Part shown: positions 45,308 to 56,807 of the stretch, piece by piece | Position numbering within the stretch: the first letter of the stretch is position 1 | Layout: every line of letters starts with the position of its first letter | Source of the DNA: Halochromatium roseum | GTDB lineage: Bacteria > Pseudomonadota > Gammaproteobacteria > Chromatiales > Chromatiaceae | Direction: 5' to 3' | Assembly: GCF_016653315.1 (NCBI RefSeq) | Contig: NZ_NHSH01000074.1 | Span: 1-64,000, forward strand | DNA length: 64,000 nucleotides | Translations under genes and position numbers: made by a program | Notes under the pieces: generated by a model | What the model was told of the DNA's origin: nothing | Database searches by the model: none | The model's input: the letters and a program-made list of their open reading frames with translations, nothing else

Positions 45308-46003
45308 ATGGAACTGCCCTTCACCCACAAGCCCGGTCGCCGCGAGCGCCATCTGCGCCGCAAGCACGAAAACCCACTGTTTGCCTGGCCACCGCAAGAG
45401 GTGCCGCCCGAGGACCTGCTGGCCGCGCAGAAGGCCGACCATGACGACATGCTGGCCTTTCGCGAGCAGTTCCAGACGCTGATCCAGCGCGCGGTCGATC
45501 TCCCCGCCGATGCCGGCAGCGATGCCGTGCTCGGCCTGAAAGAGGCGCTCGAGGCCCATTACGAGCAGAGCTACGCCTTACCAGAGGACCATCGCGAGGA
45601 ACGCGCGGCGCTCAAGCGGCTGATCGCGCTGATCATGAAGACGCTGTGGCGCCATGCCGGCTCGGACCCCATCGCTCAGCAAGAGCTGAGCGACGAGGAG
45701 AGCGCCCGCGCCATCCATTTCCGCTTACTCGAGCAGCCCTTGGTCGCCGATCTCCTGCATCTCGACAGCGACATCGGCCCAGAGGAGCTTGCACCGACGC
45801 TGCTGTCGGCCTCCGAGGTCGAGATCGAAGCGGCTTGCGAACTCTTTGACGGTCGCGAGTTGGCCGAGCTGCTCGAACAAGGCGAAACCCGACTGGATCA
45901 GCTGGATGAGCTCGGCATTGACGACCTCAGTCAAGCGCGCAACCGCTTGGCGCTGATCCGTCTGCGGGCACAACAATTCGCCCCTGCCGGACCTCGGCAC
46001 TGA
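45308..46003 (+). CDS. Conserved hypothetical protein, charged and helical
   Basis: A 231-residue soluble protein without signal or membrane segment, rich in Glu/Arg/Leu helices. Recognisable pieces are LFAWPPQEVPPEDLLAAQ near 25 and LIALIMKTLWRHAGSDP near 105. A strong site (AGGAGG) precedes ATG 45308. It lies 10 nt after the dehydrogenase remnant and may have been in one operon with the intact ancestor. I do not recognise a functional family. Confidence 0.6.
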   Translation: MELPFTHKPGRRERHLRRKHENPLFAWPPQEVPPEDLLAAQKADHDDMLAFREQFQTLIQRAVDLPADAGSDAVLGLKEALEAHYEQSYALPEDHREERAALKRLIALIMKTLWRHAGSDPIAQQELSDEESARAIHFRLLEQPLVADLLHLDSDIGPEELAPTLLSASEVEIEAACELFDGRELAELLEQGETRLDQLDELGIDDLSQARNRLALIRLRAQQFAPAGPRH

Positions 46004-46106
46004 GCGAAGCGCCTCAGCCTGGCAGGACGCGTCACTCATTCACGTCTTCACGTCACCCATTCGCGCCACCCATTGAACAGATCGCAATCGAACCAGCATC
46101 GCGGCC

Positions 46107-46472
46107 ATGTCCATACTGATCTTCCGACTCAACGGCGTCGAAGACGACGAAGCGGCTGAGGTTCGGCAACTGCTCGACGCGCAAGGCTTCGCCTACCACG
46201 AAACCAGCGCCGGCTTTCTCGGTCTTGGTGTTGCGGGGCTCTGGCTGCTGGATGGCCGCCAAAAGGCGGCGGCTCGCGCGCTGATCGACCACTATCAAGC
46301 CGAACGCTCGGCACGGCTCGCGGCCGAATACCAAGCCCTACGTCGCAGCGGCCAGGCCGAGACCACGCTGCAACGGGCCATGCGCCATCCGCTGCGCACC
46401 CTGTTTTATCTCGCTGGCGCTTTCGCCGTACTCTATCTGGTGCTGGTGCCCTTCCTGACGCTGGGGCGCTGA
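46107..46472 (+). CDS. DUF6164 family membrane protein
   Basis: A 121-residue protein with an N-terminal DUF2007-like fold (ILIFRLNGVEDDEAAEVRQLLDAQG, given in part, to about residue 45), a charged linker with repeated Ala/Arg, and one hydrophobic helix at the C-terminus (FYLAGAFAVLYLVLVPFL). The pattern matches small proteins annotated DUF6164 in gammaproteobacteria. Function unknown; likely anchored in the inner membrane with its N-terminal domain in the cytoplasm. Confidence 0.7.
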   Translation: MSILIFRLNGVEDDEAAEVRQLLDAQGFAYHETSAGFLGLGVAGLWLLDGRQKAAARALIDHYQAERSARLAAEYQALRRSGQAETTLQRAMRHPLRTLFYLAGAFAVLYLVLVPFLTLGR

Positions 46473-46520
46473 GTCACCCAGCTCGCTTTGATCAACCCGA
46501 CAGTGGACCGGGAGACATCG

Positions 46521-47408
46521 ATGACTGACACCATTGGCTTCATCGGACTCGGCATCATGGGCCGTCCGATGGCCCTGAATCTGATCAAGGCCGGCTACCG
46601 GCTCGCCGTGCACGCGCGCCGCGAAGCCTCGCTGCAACCGCTGCTCGAGGTCGGAGCCGAGCCCTGCTCGAGCCCGGCCGAGGTTGCCCGCCGCGCCCCG
46701 ATCCTGTTCACCATGGTCTCGGATACCCCTGATGTCGAGCAGGTCATCCTTGGCGAGCAGGGCGTCATCGAGGGCGTTCAGACCGATGCGGTGGTTGTCG
46801 ACATGAGCACGATCTCGCCGTCAGCGACCCGCGCCATGGCCGAACGGCTGCACGCGGCGGGCGCCGAGATGCTCGATGCACCCGTCTCCGGTGGCGACAT
46901 CGGTGCGGCGGCGGGCAGCCTATCGATCATGGTCGGCGGCCCCACAGCCGCCTTTGAGCGCGTGCGGCCCTTGTTCCAAGTGATGGGCGAGAATATCGTT
47001 CATGTCGGCGATCACGGCGCCGGACAGGTCTGTAAGGCCTGCAACCAGGTGCTGGTCGCGCAGACCATTGCCGGTGTCAGCGAGGCGATGCTGTTGGCCA
47101 AGGCCTCCGGCGTCGATCCCGCCAAGGTGCGCGAAGCGCTGCTCGGCGGTTTCGCCAACAGCCGGATTCTGGAGGTGCATGGACGGCGCATGCTGGAGGA
47201 CGACTACGCCCCCGGCTTCACCGCCAGGCTGCATCAAAAGGACATGCGCATCGTCCTCGAGGCCGCGCATGAGCTGGGGCTTGCCCTGCCCGGTGCAGCC
47301 CAGGCGGCGCAATGGCTCAACGCCCTGCTCGGCCAGGGACTCGGTGACCTGGACTCGGCAGCGATCCATCGCATGCAAGCGCGGTTGCACGGTCAAGACG
47401 GCGACTAG
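46521..47408 (+). CDS. garR: 2-hydroxy-3-oxopropionate (tartronate semialdehyde) reductase
   Basis: A 295-residue beta-hydroxyacid dehydrogenase. Visible are the NAD(P) loop [11 protein letters not shown] (6-16), the substrate loop [22 protein letters not shown] (119-140), and the catalytic lysine Lys172 (GQVCKACNQ). GarR/GlxR converts tartronate semialdehyde to D-glycerate in glycolate/glyoxylate use, which fits a phototroph that also carries phosphoglycolate phosphatase in this window. A related 3-hydroxyisobutyrate dehydrogenase cannot be excluded. GGGAG precedes ATG 46521. Its end overlaps trpG by 4 nt, convergent. Confidence 0.85.
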   Translation: MTDTIGFIGLGIMGRPMALNLIKAGYRLAVHARREASLQPLLEVGAEPCSSPAEVARRAPILFTMVSDTPDVEQVILGEQGVIEGVQTDAVVVDMSTISPSATRAMAERLHAAGAEMLDAPVSGGDIGAAAGSLSIMVGGPTAAFERVRPLFQVMGENIVHVGDHGAGQVCKACNQVLVAQTIAGVSEAMLLAKASGVDPAKVREALLGGFANSRILEVHGRRMLEDDYAPGFTARLHQKDMRIVLEAAHELGLALPGAAQAAQWLNALLGQGLGDLDSAAIHRMQARLHGQDGD

Positions 47409-47983
47409 CGCTCGACGAAGTTGCGCAGCAGATCATGGCCGTGTTGAGTCAGGATCGACTCTGGATGAAACTGCACGCCCTCGATGGGCAATTCACGATG
47501 GCGCATGCCCATGATCTCATCACGCTCGCCCGCGGTCGTTTCGGTCCAGGCCGTGATCTCGAGTTCAGCCGGTAGCGATCTCTCATCGACCACCAACGAG
47601 TGGTAGCGCGTCGCCTCGAACGGCTGCGCAAGCCCCTGGAAGACGCCCAGCTGTTGATGATGGATCGGCGAGGTCTTGCCATGCATCACCTCACGCGCCT
47701 TGACCACCTTGCCGCCGAAGGCCTGACCAATCGACTGGTGCCCCAGGCAGACCCCAAGCAGTGGCACCTTACCAGCCGCGGCCCGAATCAGCTCGACCGA
47801 GATCCCCGCCTCATTCGGCGTGCAGGGCCCCGGCGAGATCACGATCCGCTCCGGGCGCAACGCCAAGGCATCGGCAACCGACAGCTCATCATTGCGCACC
47901 ACCCGCACCTCCACCCCGAGCTCACCTAGGTACTGCACCAGGTTGTAGGTGAAGGAATCGTAGTTGTCGATCATCAGTAGCAT
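47405..47983 (-). CDS. trpG: Anthranilate synthase component II (glutamine amidotransferase)
   Basis: Releases ammonia from glutamine for the TrpE subunit in tryptophan synthesis, and often serves 4-amino-4-deoxychorismate synthase as well. The 192-residue class I amidotransferase has [18 protein letters not shown] at the start, the nucleophile in GVCLGHQ (Cys79) and the HPES pair (His173, Glu175). ATG 47983 matches the family; a GTG four codons upstream is possible. trpG lies 3.9 kb from trpE, same strand, with an HNH gene and a helicase gene in between, and no trpD/trpC follow. Confidence 0.93.
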   Translation of the reverse strand: MLLMIDNYDSFTYNLVQYLGELGVEVRVVRNDELSVADALALRPERIVISPGPCTPNEAGISVELIRAAAGKVPLLGVCLGHQSIGQAFGGKVVKAREVMHGKTSPIHHQQLGVFQGLAQPFEATRYHSLVVDERSLPAELEITAWTETTAGERDEIMGMRHRELPIEGVQFHPESILTQHGHDLLRNFVER

Positions 47984-48149
47984 TGAAGCATTCACCTACT
48001 TGTGCAATCCCGATCGTGGCTGGTCTCGGCGCCTTTGCGACACCCCGCATGTCCGACAACTCGTGGCGCGGCGCCAGAGCGATGATAGCGCCCTTAGTGA
48101 TGGCCGCGAAGTCTTGGCTAGCTGAAGGCGCGGTTCCTTTCATCTCACC

Positions 48150-48914
48150 TCAGGCATCAGCCGGCAACAAGCCCGAACGATGGATCGCAAGCCGTGCTCG
48201 GTGCTTGTCGGTCAACGGCAAGGGACACTGCCAGCGCAACGCGGCACGGGCCGGCTCACTCAGCAACGGCGAGAAGCGCGGCTCACCGCTGTCCTCGAAG
48301 CTGACTAGGCGGCGATCGAAGGCGGCATCCCAGAGCGCGGAGAGCAGCAAGCCGTTGTGCACATCAAGCCGTTCGGCATCGCTGCTGCAGTCTGACCAGG
48401 GGATGATATGCGACGCACGCAGGAGTTCGGTGTCGGTGATGCCGGTGAGCGGGCAGCGGCTCTGCCAATAGTCGAGCAGGCGCGCACGGAAGAGGTCTTG
48501 GCCGATGCGCTGTATCACCAGCCGCTCGGCCTCGGTGGTCTTTGGCAGGCCTTTGACCTTGGTTTGAAACGCCATCAGCGGCGCCTCGGGCAGGCTGGCC
48601 GAGAGCCGGTAGACATGCGGCAACGCGCGGTAGAGCTCGCCCAGGGTCGGGAACGCATAGCGCGTGAGACCTGGCCCCGGCATCGCGGCCTCTGGGAGGC
48701 CAAGCTCTTCGATGACGCCCGCATGATCCAGCGCGAGGAACCAAGGTCCTCGGGCATCTGTCGCCGCGAGATGGATCGTGCCCGGCACCGTGGTCGACGC
48801 GAATCCCGCCCAGCCTTCGCGGTGCCCGAGCTGGCGGCGAAAGCCGTGCTGCCAGGCCGCCTTCTCGCACTCTTCGCGGACGACGAAGGACTGGGGATCC
48901 TGAATCGGCCTCAT
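48150..48914 (-). CDS. HNH endonuclease
   Basis: A 254-residue protein with a C-terminal HNH nuclease domain of the HNH_2 type: CPLTGITDTELLRASHIIPW near 155-175, then LDVHNGLLLSALWDAAFDRRLVSF near 187-210. The metal-binding His and Asn are present. The N-terminal 120 residues form an unknown domain that may recognise DNA. HNH_2 proteins occur in restriction-like and defence settings. It is 70 nt downstream of the chimeric helicase on the same strand, both inserted between trpE and trpG. Confidence 0.83.
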   Translation of the reverse strand: MRPIQDPQSFVVREECEKAAWQHGFRRQLGHREGWAGFASTTVPGTIHLAATDARGPWFLALDHAGVIEELGLPEAAMPGPGLTRYAFPTLGELYRALPHVYRLSASLPEAPLMAFQTKVKGLPKTTEAERLVIQRIGQDLFRARLLDYWQSRCPLTGITDTELLRASHIIPWSDCSSDAERLDVHNGLLLSALWDAAFDRRLVSFEDSGEPRFSPLLSEPARAALRWQCPLPLTDKHRARLAIHRSGLLPADA

Positions 48915-48979
48915 GCGACCACGTGAATCACCTGCTTATCGATCATGGTCTGGAGCCGCGGTGCCGGGCCACCGGAGCA

Positions 48980-51085
48980 TTAGTGGCCCCGACGGTGTTT
49001 CTTCAGCCAAGCCTCGATCGTGGCAGGATCAAAGCGCGAAAACACCTCGTCTGGATCGAGCCCCTTGAGCCGCACCTCGGGATCAAGTCCCTTGAGCCGC
49101 TCTTCAGGATCAAGCCCCTTGAGCCGCTCTTCTGGGCCATAGCACTGCAGCACCTCTTCGGGATCGAGCTTGCGGATGGACGCTTTTAACCATTCGTGGG
49201 CTTCGCGTTGCATGTCTTCAAAGGTGTGGGCCATGTTGCCGTCTCCGAGCAGGTGCTGGGTGAGGAGGTTGCAGAGGTGAAGGCCGATCTCGCTGCGCGG
49301 ATGATACTGGTGGAGCGCCGCGCTTTGCTGCGCTTTGTTGCTGGAGAATAGCCGCCAGGGGGCGTTGTGCGGCAGCGCGCGCAGGTCGTTGATGCCGATC
49401 AGGCGCACCTCGCGGGTGCCGGCGCGCAGGGTGTAGATGCCGGGCTGTTCGGTCCTTTGACAACTGCCGGGCGGGAGTTGTTTGATCAGCTTGCGTGGAA
49501 AATGCGTAGCAACGGCGTAGCTGCGGAAGTCGAGCGCTGGCAGCAGTGGATAGGCCTTGCTGGGTTCGCTGATCGGGCGCTCATCATCGGCGGGCCGCTG
49601 TTGCAGGGCACGGATGGAGGCGAGCTTGCGGTAGGTGACGTAGTGACTGTTGAGTTCTTCCAACGCCCAGGCGTCATAGGGCGCGCCGGCGGCTTTGAAG
49701 CTGAGCAGGTTGTGCGCGGCGAGGTCGTCGAGACCATCGGGGCATTGCAGATCGGCGGCGGTGACTTGAGCGCCGCGACGGTTGCTGCTAACCGCGGCGG
49801 CTTGCTCGATGATCAGCACATCCAAGCGCTGGCTGCGGAGGGCGAGTTCTTCTTCGGTGCTGACACTGTAAGGCAGCCCGATCAGTGCATCGGTGAGGGC
49901 TTTGCCGAGCAGTTCATGCCAAGCGATACGGTGGGTACGGCTCATAGCAGCAGTGTCACTGGCCAGTTGGGCGACGGCTTCGCCGAAGGGGACAGGCTTC
50001 TGACGCTTGAGCGTCAGCCCATCCTCCAGGCCAATCGCCAGCTCGACCCAGACCGCCAGCGGATGTCTGACCAAGTCGGCGTCGAGCAGGGTCTCGGGCA
50101 GTTCATCGGTGAGGGTCTGGGCGAGCCTTGGGCGGACATCGGCCAGCGTCAAGCGTTCATCGGTGGCGCGCCGCAGCGATTCATCGATCACCGCGTCAGG
50201 GCCGATCGCGGCGCCAAACAGGCGCGAGGCGACGTCAGCAACGGCCTGCGCACGGCCGGCCTCTGATCCTTCGCTCGCCATGGTGGCGGAGGTGCCGATG
50301 CAAATCGGCGCGCCATCCGGATTGCAGCGGTTGCGCAGGCGACGCACCAGGATGGCCACATCCGCACCCTGCCGGCCGCGGTAGGTGTGCAGCTCATCGA
50401 GCACGATGAATGCCAGCCCCTGGGCGTTGTCGATCACCCGAGTATCGAGCGCATCCTGTCGCGTCAACAGCAGCTCGGCCATCATGAAGTTGGTGAGCAG
50501 GATATCCGGCGGATGCTTGGCGGCGCGTTCCCGCTCCTCCTGGTTCTCCTGTCCCGTATAGCGCCGCACCACGGGCTTGAGTGTATCGGGCAGGCCCGAC
50601 TGCGCGATGAACTTCTCGATCTCCTTGAGCTGGCTGTTGGCCAGCGCATTCATCGGATAGACGATGATCGCTTTGGTTTGGGGCGGGCGTCCACGTTTCC
50701 TGGCCCTGACAATCGCATCGATGATCGGCACGAAGAAGCACAGCGACTTGCCTGAGCCGGTGCCCGTGGTGACCACAAAGCTCTGCTCAGCCCGCGCCTT
50801 GGCGATCGACTGTGCTTGATGGCGGTGAAGTCTGAGCGGTCCCGCGTCGAAGCAAAAGATCCTGCCCGTCGCCTCGTCAAGATCCCCAGAGGCGACCAGC
50901 TCATCGATGCTTGGCCCGGACAGATAGCGTGGATTCAGCGATAAGAGTGCATCTGGCCAAAACCGGCCCTGCGCGTACTGACGAGCGACCGCGGCATTCA
51001 GGTCTTCGGCCCGAATGCGGGTGAAGGACTGTGAGAACCGAGCATAGGACCCGATCAGGTGGTGCTCGAAATCAAAGGCCTTCAT
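48980..51085 (-). CDS. Truncated DEAD-box helicase fused to the tail of an unrelated protein
   Basis: Of 701 residues, about 1-515 match the N-terminal half of large Lhr/YprA-like DEAD helicases: LRLHRHQAQSIA, Walker A TGTGSGKS (107-114), YPMNALANSQ, DELHTYRGRQGAD near 228, GTSATMAS near 265. The second RecA domain of the helicase is absent. From about 520 (RSYAVATHFPRKLIKQLP) the chain continues as the C-terminal part of a different family, including PHNAPWRLFSSN, MAHTFEDMQREAHEW and tandem PEERLKGLD repeats near 655-685. Such tails are typical of proteins of 200-300 residues common in purple sulfur bacteria. The chimera should lack helicase activity; it may be a decayed gene. Confidence 0.72.
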   Translation of the reverse strand: MKAFDFEHHLIGSYARFSQSFTRIRAEDLNAAVARQYAQGRFWPDALLSLNPRYLSGPSIDELVASGDLDEATGRIFCFDAGPLRLHRHQAQSIAKARAEQSFVVTTGTGSGKSLCFFVPIIDAIVRARKRGRPPQTKAIIVYPMNALANSQLKEIEKFIAQSGLPDTLKPVVRRYTGQENQEERERAAKHPPDILLTNFMMAELLLTRQDALDTRVIDNAQGLAFIVLDELHTYRGRQGADVAILVRRLRNRCNPDGAPICIGTSATMASEGSEAGRAQAVADVASRLFGAAIGPDAVIDESLRRATDERLTLADVRPRLAQTLTDELPETLLDADLVRHPLAVWVELAIGLEDGLTLKRQKPVPFGEAVAQLASDTAAMSRTHRIAWHELLGKALTDALIGLPYSVSTEEELALRSQRLDVLIIEQAAAVSSNRRGAQVTAADLQCPDGLDDLAAHNLLSFKAAGAPYDAWALEELNSHYVTYRKLASIRALQQRPADDERPISEPSKAYPLLPALDFRSYAVATHFPRKLIKQLPPGSCQRTEQPGIYTLRAGTREVRLIGINDLRALPHNAPWRLFSSNKAQQSAALHQYHPRSEIGLHLCNLLTQHLLGDGNMAHTFEDMQREAHEWLKASIRKLDPEEVLQCYGPEERLKGLDPEERLKGLDPEVRLKGLDPDEVFSRFDPATIEAWLKKHRRGH

Positions 51086-51840
51086 TCATCATCTCCTTGC
51101 TCAGGTTGCCCCCATTCCTTCTCGCCCCCTGCCCTTTCCTGTAGTCCTGAGTTTACAGGCCGCGCTCAACCCCTGGTGACCGATACTACCGGCTTTGCCT
51201 GCAAGCAAGCACTGATCTGGGCTAACCGTTGGGCTGACGATGAACCTCAATACAGCAGTTGAGCCCCTCGGCGGCCGCCAGAGCGACCCCGATCAGGTGC
51301 GGGAGCGCGCGCTGAGCGCCGCCCGCAGGCCTAGTCCCGGGCTGGCAATGGGCGCCGGCGGTTGCCATTTACGCCCCTGGAGGTACTTGCGCAGCGCCCG
51401 TGAGACCGAGCAAAGCGTCCGCTGCATGCTCGCGCGTTGACCTGGCATTTTTCGCCCGCTAATCTCGCCAACGGTGTCTCGTGATTAGTGGACAAACCAT
51501 GCAGAATCTCACCGTACAACAACGCCTGTTGATTGCCTTCGCACTGGTGCTGCTGATCCTACTTGTGCCGATCAGTGTCGCTTATACGGGACTCGATGCG
51601 ATCGAACGACAGCTTGCCGTCGGACTCTCGGGGTTGGCGCTGGCGGCGCTGGGATCCCTGACAACCAAGATCAGGCCATGCACCCGCAGCCGGGACACGC
51701 TAGCAGTGCGCCGCCACGCCAGCAACAGTCTAGCCGATCGGCTGTTGGTCGGTTCTTGGCGCTCTCAGCCTTGGCCTCTGGACCTGGCGGCAGCAAGGGC
51801 TGCGGGCGGCGTTGCCCAGTGTCTGGGGGCGGCCGCGAGG
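51086..51840. other. Long intergenic region between trpE and the chimeric helicase
   Basis: About 750 bp between the helicase start and the trpE stop. It holds only the chemotaxis-receptor fragment listed separately. A plus-strand frame near 51240-51440 has no recognisable family. No terminator with a clear T-tract was seen after trpE, although the operon seems to have been interrupted here. Confidence 0.5.
51499..51663 (+). pseudogene. Remnant of a methyl-accepting chemotaxis protein N-terminus
   Basis: The frame encodes MQNLTVQQRLLIAFALVLLI followed by VAYTGLDAIERQL, the typical first membrane helix and start of the ligand domain of a chemotaxis receptor. After about 40 residues a second helix (GLSGLALAALGSL) follows at once, as if the periplasmic domain had been deleted, and then the frame continues into sequence unlike any receptor and into the antisense of trpE. 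No HAMP or signalling domain remains. Confidence 0.5.
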
Positions 51841-53382
<1,542 letters not shown>

Positions 53383-53731
53383 CGGACGGACTCCAGACGA
53401 TGCGGAAACCAAGGGCGGGCTCGAGACCGGCAGTCGAGCGACGCCATCGGCCTGTGAGGCACATGCCAGAGCCAACGTTTGGATCACCGCCGGCGCGCGA
53501 CCGCTGGCGATCGCTCAGCTCGGTTTCCGTCTGAGAAACGCGCCAAAAACCAAACTGTAACGCTTGGGCGCAAACTTCGATGCAGGCTCCGGATCGATGT
53601 CGAACAGAACGCTCTGCAGCACAACCCGCTAGCGATGGGTGCGGGTCTGGGGCCTTGTCACGCTCGGAAGCCGTCATCATGCGCGTCGGGATCGACTCTT
53701 CGGCACTGTGGTCTGAGTCGCCGGTGTCAAC

Positions 53732-54418
53732 CTAGCCTCGCGGGTCCGCGAGGAGGCCGTCAAGCTCGGTGAGAGCGTCGATCACCGCATCGGGCTCGGC
53801 AGTGCGAATGTCATCGCCGTGATTGTAGCCATAGCTGACGCAGATAATGGCAAATCCGGCCGCTCGCGCCGCCCTGACGTCACTGACCGAATCGCCGAGC
53901 ATCAGCGCTGCCGCCGGCTCAACGCCAAAATGCTTGGCCGCGTGCAACAGCGGCAGCGGGCTGGGCTTCTTCTCGGGCAAGGCGTCGCCGCTGACGACCA
54001 GCTCGAAGGCATCGCGGATACCAACGGCCTGCAGCAATGGTTCGGTAAAGCGGCCCGCTTTATTGGTGACGCAGCCGAGTCGGTAGCCTCGGGCGCGCAG
54101 CAGATCGAGCCCTTCACGAACACCGGGATAGAGCACTGAGCGCACGGCCGTATTCTCTGCGTAAAGCTCGAGGAAGATCGGTAGCGCACGCTCGAAGTCG
54201 GCAGCATCGGGCTCACCATCGAGCTGGCCGATCAGCGCGCGGACGACGAGGCGCTCGACGCCGTTGCCGACCCACTGACGCACCGCCGGCTCGCCGCGCG
54301 GCGGACGTCCAAGCCGAGCCATCATCTCATCGACGCAAAAGGTCAGATCCGGCACGCTATCAACCAGCGTGCCGTCAAGATCGATCAGGACCATACCGGG
54401 GCGGAAGGGGAACTGCAT
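53732..54418 (-). CDS. gph: Phosphoglycolate phosphatase
   Basis: A 228-residue HAD-family phosphatase that removes phosphate from 2-phosphoglycolate formed by RubisCO oxygenation or DNA repair. The motifs are LIDLDGTLVDS (Asp13, Asp15), VTNKAG near 119, KKPSPLPLL near 150 and GDSVSDVRAAR near 175. It sits between rpe and trpE on the minus strand. With the GarR-like enzyme it could form part of glycolate salvage. Confidence 0.92.
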   Translation of the reverse strand: MQFPFRPGMVLIDLDGTLVDSVPDLTFCVDEMMARLGRPPRGEPAVRQWVGNGVERLVVRALIGQLDGEPDAADFERALPIFLELYAENTAVRSVLYPGVREGLDLLRARGYRLGCVTNKAGRFTEPLLQAVGIRDAFELVVSGDALPEKKPSPLPLLHAAKHFGVEPAAALMLGDSVSDVRAARAAGFAIICVSYGYNHGDDIRTAEPDAVIDALTELDGLLADPRG

Positions 54419-54456
54419 GTGGGCGTTGCCGAGAACTGCAAATCAATGATTGAGGG

Positions 54457-55155
54457 TCAACGGCCAGCGCCTGCGAGCGCCTCGCGCATCTGGCGGATGA
54501 TGCCGTTGTAGCGGTTCGGGTCGCTGTCTTGCCCCTTGCCGAAGATGCCAGAGCCGGAGACGAAGGTATCGGCACCCGCCGCCTTGATCTCAGCGATGTT
54601 ATCAACCTTGACTCCGCCATCGATCTCGAGCCGGATGTCGCGGCCGCTGGCATCGATCATCGCCCGCGCCTCCCGCAGTTTATCGAGCGCCGAGGGGATG
54701 AAGCTCTGGCCACCAAAGCCCGGGTTCACCGACATCAGCAGGACCATATCGATGTTGTCGAGTTCGTACTTCAGATAGTCGAGCGGGGTCGCCGGATTGA
54801 ACACCAGGCCCGCCTTGCAACCCTCTGCCTTGATCAGCTGCAGGGTGCGGTCAACGTGCTCACTGGCCTCGGGGTGGAAGGTGATATAGGTCGCGCCGGC
54901 TTGGGCGAAGTCTGGGATGATTCGGTCGACGGGCTTGACCATCAGATGCACATCGATCGGAGCGGTGACACCATGCTTACGCAGCGCGTCACAGATCAGC
55001 GGACCAATGGTTAGATTGGGTACGTAATGGTTGTCCATCACATCGAAGTGCACGATGTCGGCGCCAGAGGCGAGCACATTGTCGACCTCTTCACCAAGGC
55101 GCGCGAAGTCGGCGGATAGGATGGACGGGGCGATCAGGTCTTCTGCTGCGGCCAT
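54457..55155 (-). CDS. rpe: Ribulose-phosphate 3-epimerase
   Basis: Interconverts ribulose-5-phosphate and xylulose-5-phosphate in the Calvin and pentose phosphate cycles. The 232-residue TIM barrel has [16 protein letters not shown] near 10, [16 protein letters not shown] near 36 (metal and catalytic Asp), [10 protein letters not shown] near 72, [12 protein letters not shown] near 141 and [10 protein letters not shown] near 177. The site GGAGG precedes ATG 55155. First gene of rpe-gph-trpE. Confidence 0.95.
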   Translation of the reverse strand: MAAAEDLIAPSILSADFARLGEEVDNVLASGADIVHFDVMDNHYVPNLTIGPLICDALRKHGVTAPIDVHLMVKPVDRIIPDFAQAGATYITFHPEASEHVDRTLQLIKAEGCKAGLVFNPATPLDYLKYELDNIDMVLLMSVNPGFGGQSFIPSALDKLREARAMIDASGRDIRLEIDGGVKVDNIAEIKAAGADTFVSGSGIFGKGQDSDPNRYNGIIRQMREALAGAGR

Positions 55156-55324
55156 GGGAGCCTCCAGTTAAGGGCACCTAGCGGTTCGGCTACCGTCGTG
55201 CCAAGCATGAAAAAGATGTTGAGTGTAGCCGACTGGAGGCCTTTTTTCACTGGCCAATGCCAGATTGAGTGCTGCAACCGGGACTCCCGACGCCGCCTTG
55301 GTGCGGAACGAGGAGGACGGCCAA

Positions 55325-56686
55325 CTAAAGCAGGAAGAGGGTCGCTAGCCCGAGGAAGCTGAGGAAGCCGACGACGTCGGTGACCGTGGTGAGGATGACC
55401 CCACCAGCAAGGGCGGGGTCGATGCCGAAGCGGTCAAGAACGAGTGGCAGGAGCGCGCCGGAAAGCGTGGCGGCGAGCACGTTGAGGGTGATCGCGGTGG
55501 CGATGATGAGCGCGATACTGCTGTTGCCGAACCACAGCCAGGCGATGCTGGCGACGACAAGCGCCCAGAGCAGGCCATTGAGGGCGGCGACAGCCATCTC
55601 TTTGGAGACCAGCCAGCGGATATTCTTCGCTGAGAGCTGCCCGAGCGCAATGCCGCGAATGGCGAGGGTGAGGGTCTGGGTGCCAGCGATACCGCCCATG
55701 CTGGCGACCACCGGCATGAGCACGGCGAGGGCGACGACCTTCTCGATGGTGGCCTCGAACAGCCCGATGACCCAGGCGGCGAGGAAGGCGGTCATCAGGT
55801 TGATGCCGAGCCAGACCGCACGCCGGCGGGCGCTGAGCAGGACCGGCGCGAACATGTCCTCGCCTTCGCTGAGGCCGGCGTGGCCGAGGAATTGGTGGTC
55901 GGCCTCTTCGCGGATGACGTCCATCACATCGTCGACGGTGATGCGCCCGAGAACGCGACCATCGGGATCGATCACGGGCGCGGTGATGAGATCGAGCTGC
56001 TCGAAGCGGTTGGCGACGTCCCGGGCCTTGGCATCGGCGGGGATCGGCTTTACGTCGAGAGTCATCACCTCCGCTACCGAGTCGTCCGGGTCGCTGGTGA
56101 GCAGGTCAGTGAGGTAGAGAACACCAAGGTATCGGCCCTGGCGGCTGACCACGATCAGGTTATCGGTCTGCTCGGGCAGGCCATCTTTGCGCCGACGCAG
56201 GTAACGCAGGACGACGTCGAGCGTCACCTCGGGGCGGACCGTCACCACATCGGGGTTCATGAGGCCGCCAGCGCTATCCTCCGGATAGCCGAGCGCGGTC
56301 TCCAGACGCTCCCGGCGCTGCTCATCGAGTGAACTCAGAACCTCCGAGGTGACCTTGGCCGGGAGATCCTGCACCAGGTCGGCGAGGTCATCGACGTCCA
56401 GTCCCTCGGTGGCTGCCAAGATCTCGGTCGCGTCCATGCCACGCAGGATCTCGTCGCGGACGTCGTCGTTGAGGTAGAGCAGCACCTCACCTTCGGCAGC
56501 ATGATCCACCATCTGCCAGACGATCTTGCGCTGCCGCGGCGGCAACGACTGCAGCACGTGGGCGATCTCGGCCGGGTGCAGCGCATTCAGCATCCGCGTC
56601 GCCTTGCGCACGGAGCCACTCTCCAGGACCTGATGGAGAAGATCGATGCGGTCAGCCTCGGGCGGGTTCTCGGCGGGCTCGGTCAT
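55325..56686 (-). CDS. mgtE: Magnesium transporter MgtE
   Basis: A 453-residue Mg2+ channel: a cytoplasmic N domain (HPAEIAHVLQSLP near 35), two CBS domains (about 135-255, with LMNPDVVTVRPEVTLD and DLITAPVIDPDGRVLGRITVDD), a plug helix and five membrane helices near 290-453 including MGGIAGTQTLTLAIRGIALG, the selectivity segment. The frame begins with a TTG at 56704, but ATG 56686 is the better start. Mg2+ uptake supports bacteriochlorophyll synthesis and ribosomes. The gene is flanked by rpe and ptsI, same strand. Confidence 0.92.
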   Translation of the reverse strand: MTEPAENPPEADRIDLLHQVLESGSVRKATRMLNALHPAEIAHVLQSLPPRQRKIVWQMVDHAAEGEVLLYLNDDVRDEILRGMDATEILAATEGLDVDDLADLVQDLPAKVTSEVLSSLDEQRRERLETALGYPEDSAGGLMNPDVVTVRPEVTLDVVLRYLRRRKDGLPEQTDNLIVVSRQGRYLGVLYLTDLLTSDPDDSVAEVMTLDVKPIPADAKARDVANRFEQLDLITAPVIDPDGRVLGRITVDDVMDVIREEADHQFLGHAGLSEGEDMFAPVLLSARRRAVWLGINLMTAFLAAWVIGLFEATIEKVVALAVLMPVVASMGGIAGTQTLTLAIRGIALGQLSAKNIRWLVSKEMAVAALNGLLWALVVASIAWLWFGNSSIALIIATAITLNVLAATLSGALLPLVLDRFGIDPALAGGVILTTVTDVVGFLSFLGLATLFLL

Positions 56687-56807
56687 GCGGCAGGCCTCGG
56701 GCAACGGTGGGGCGGCTCTAGGACGCGACTAGCCGCTCAGTGTAGCGAGAATTCGCCAGAGACGGTGAATGGACCCAGCGTCGGCGCAATGGCCTGGGGC
56801 TATCCCA

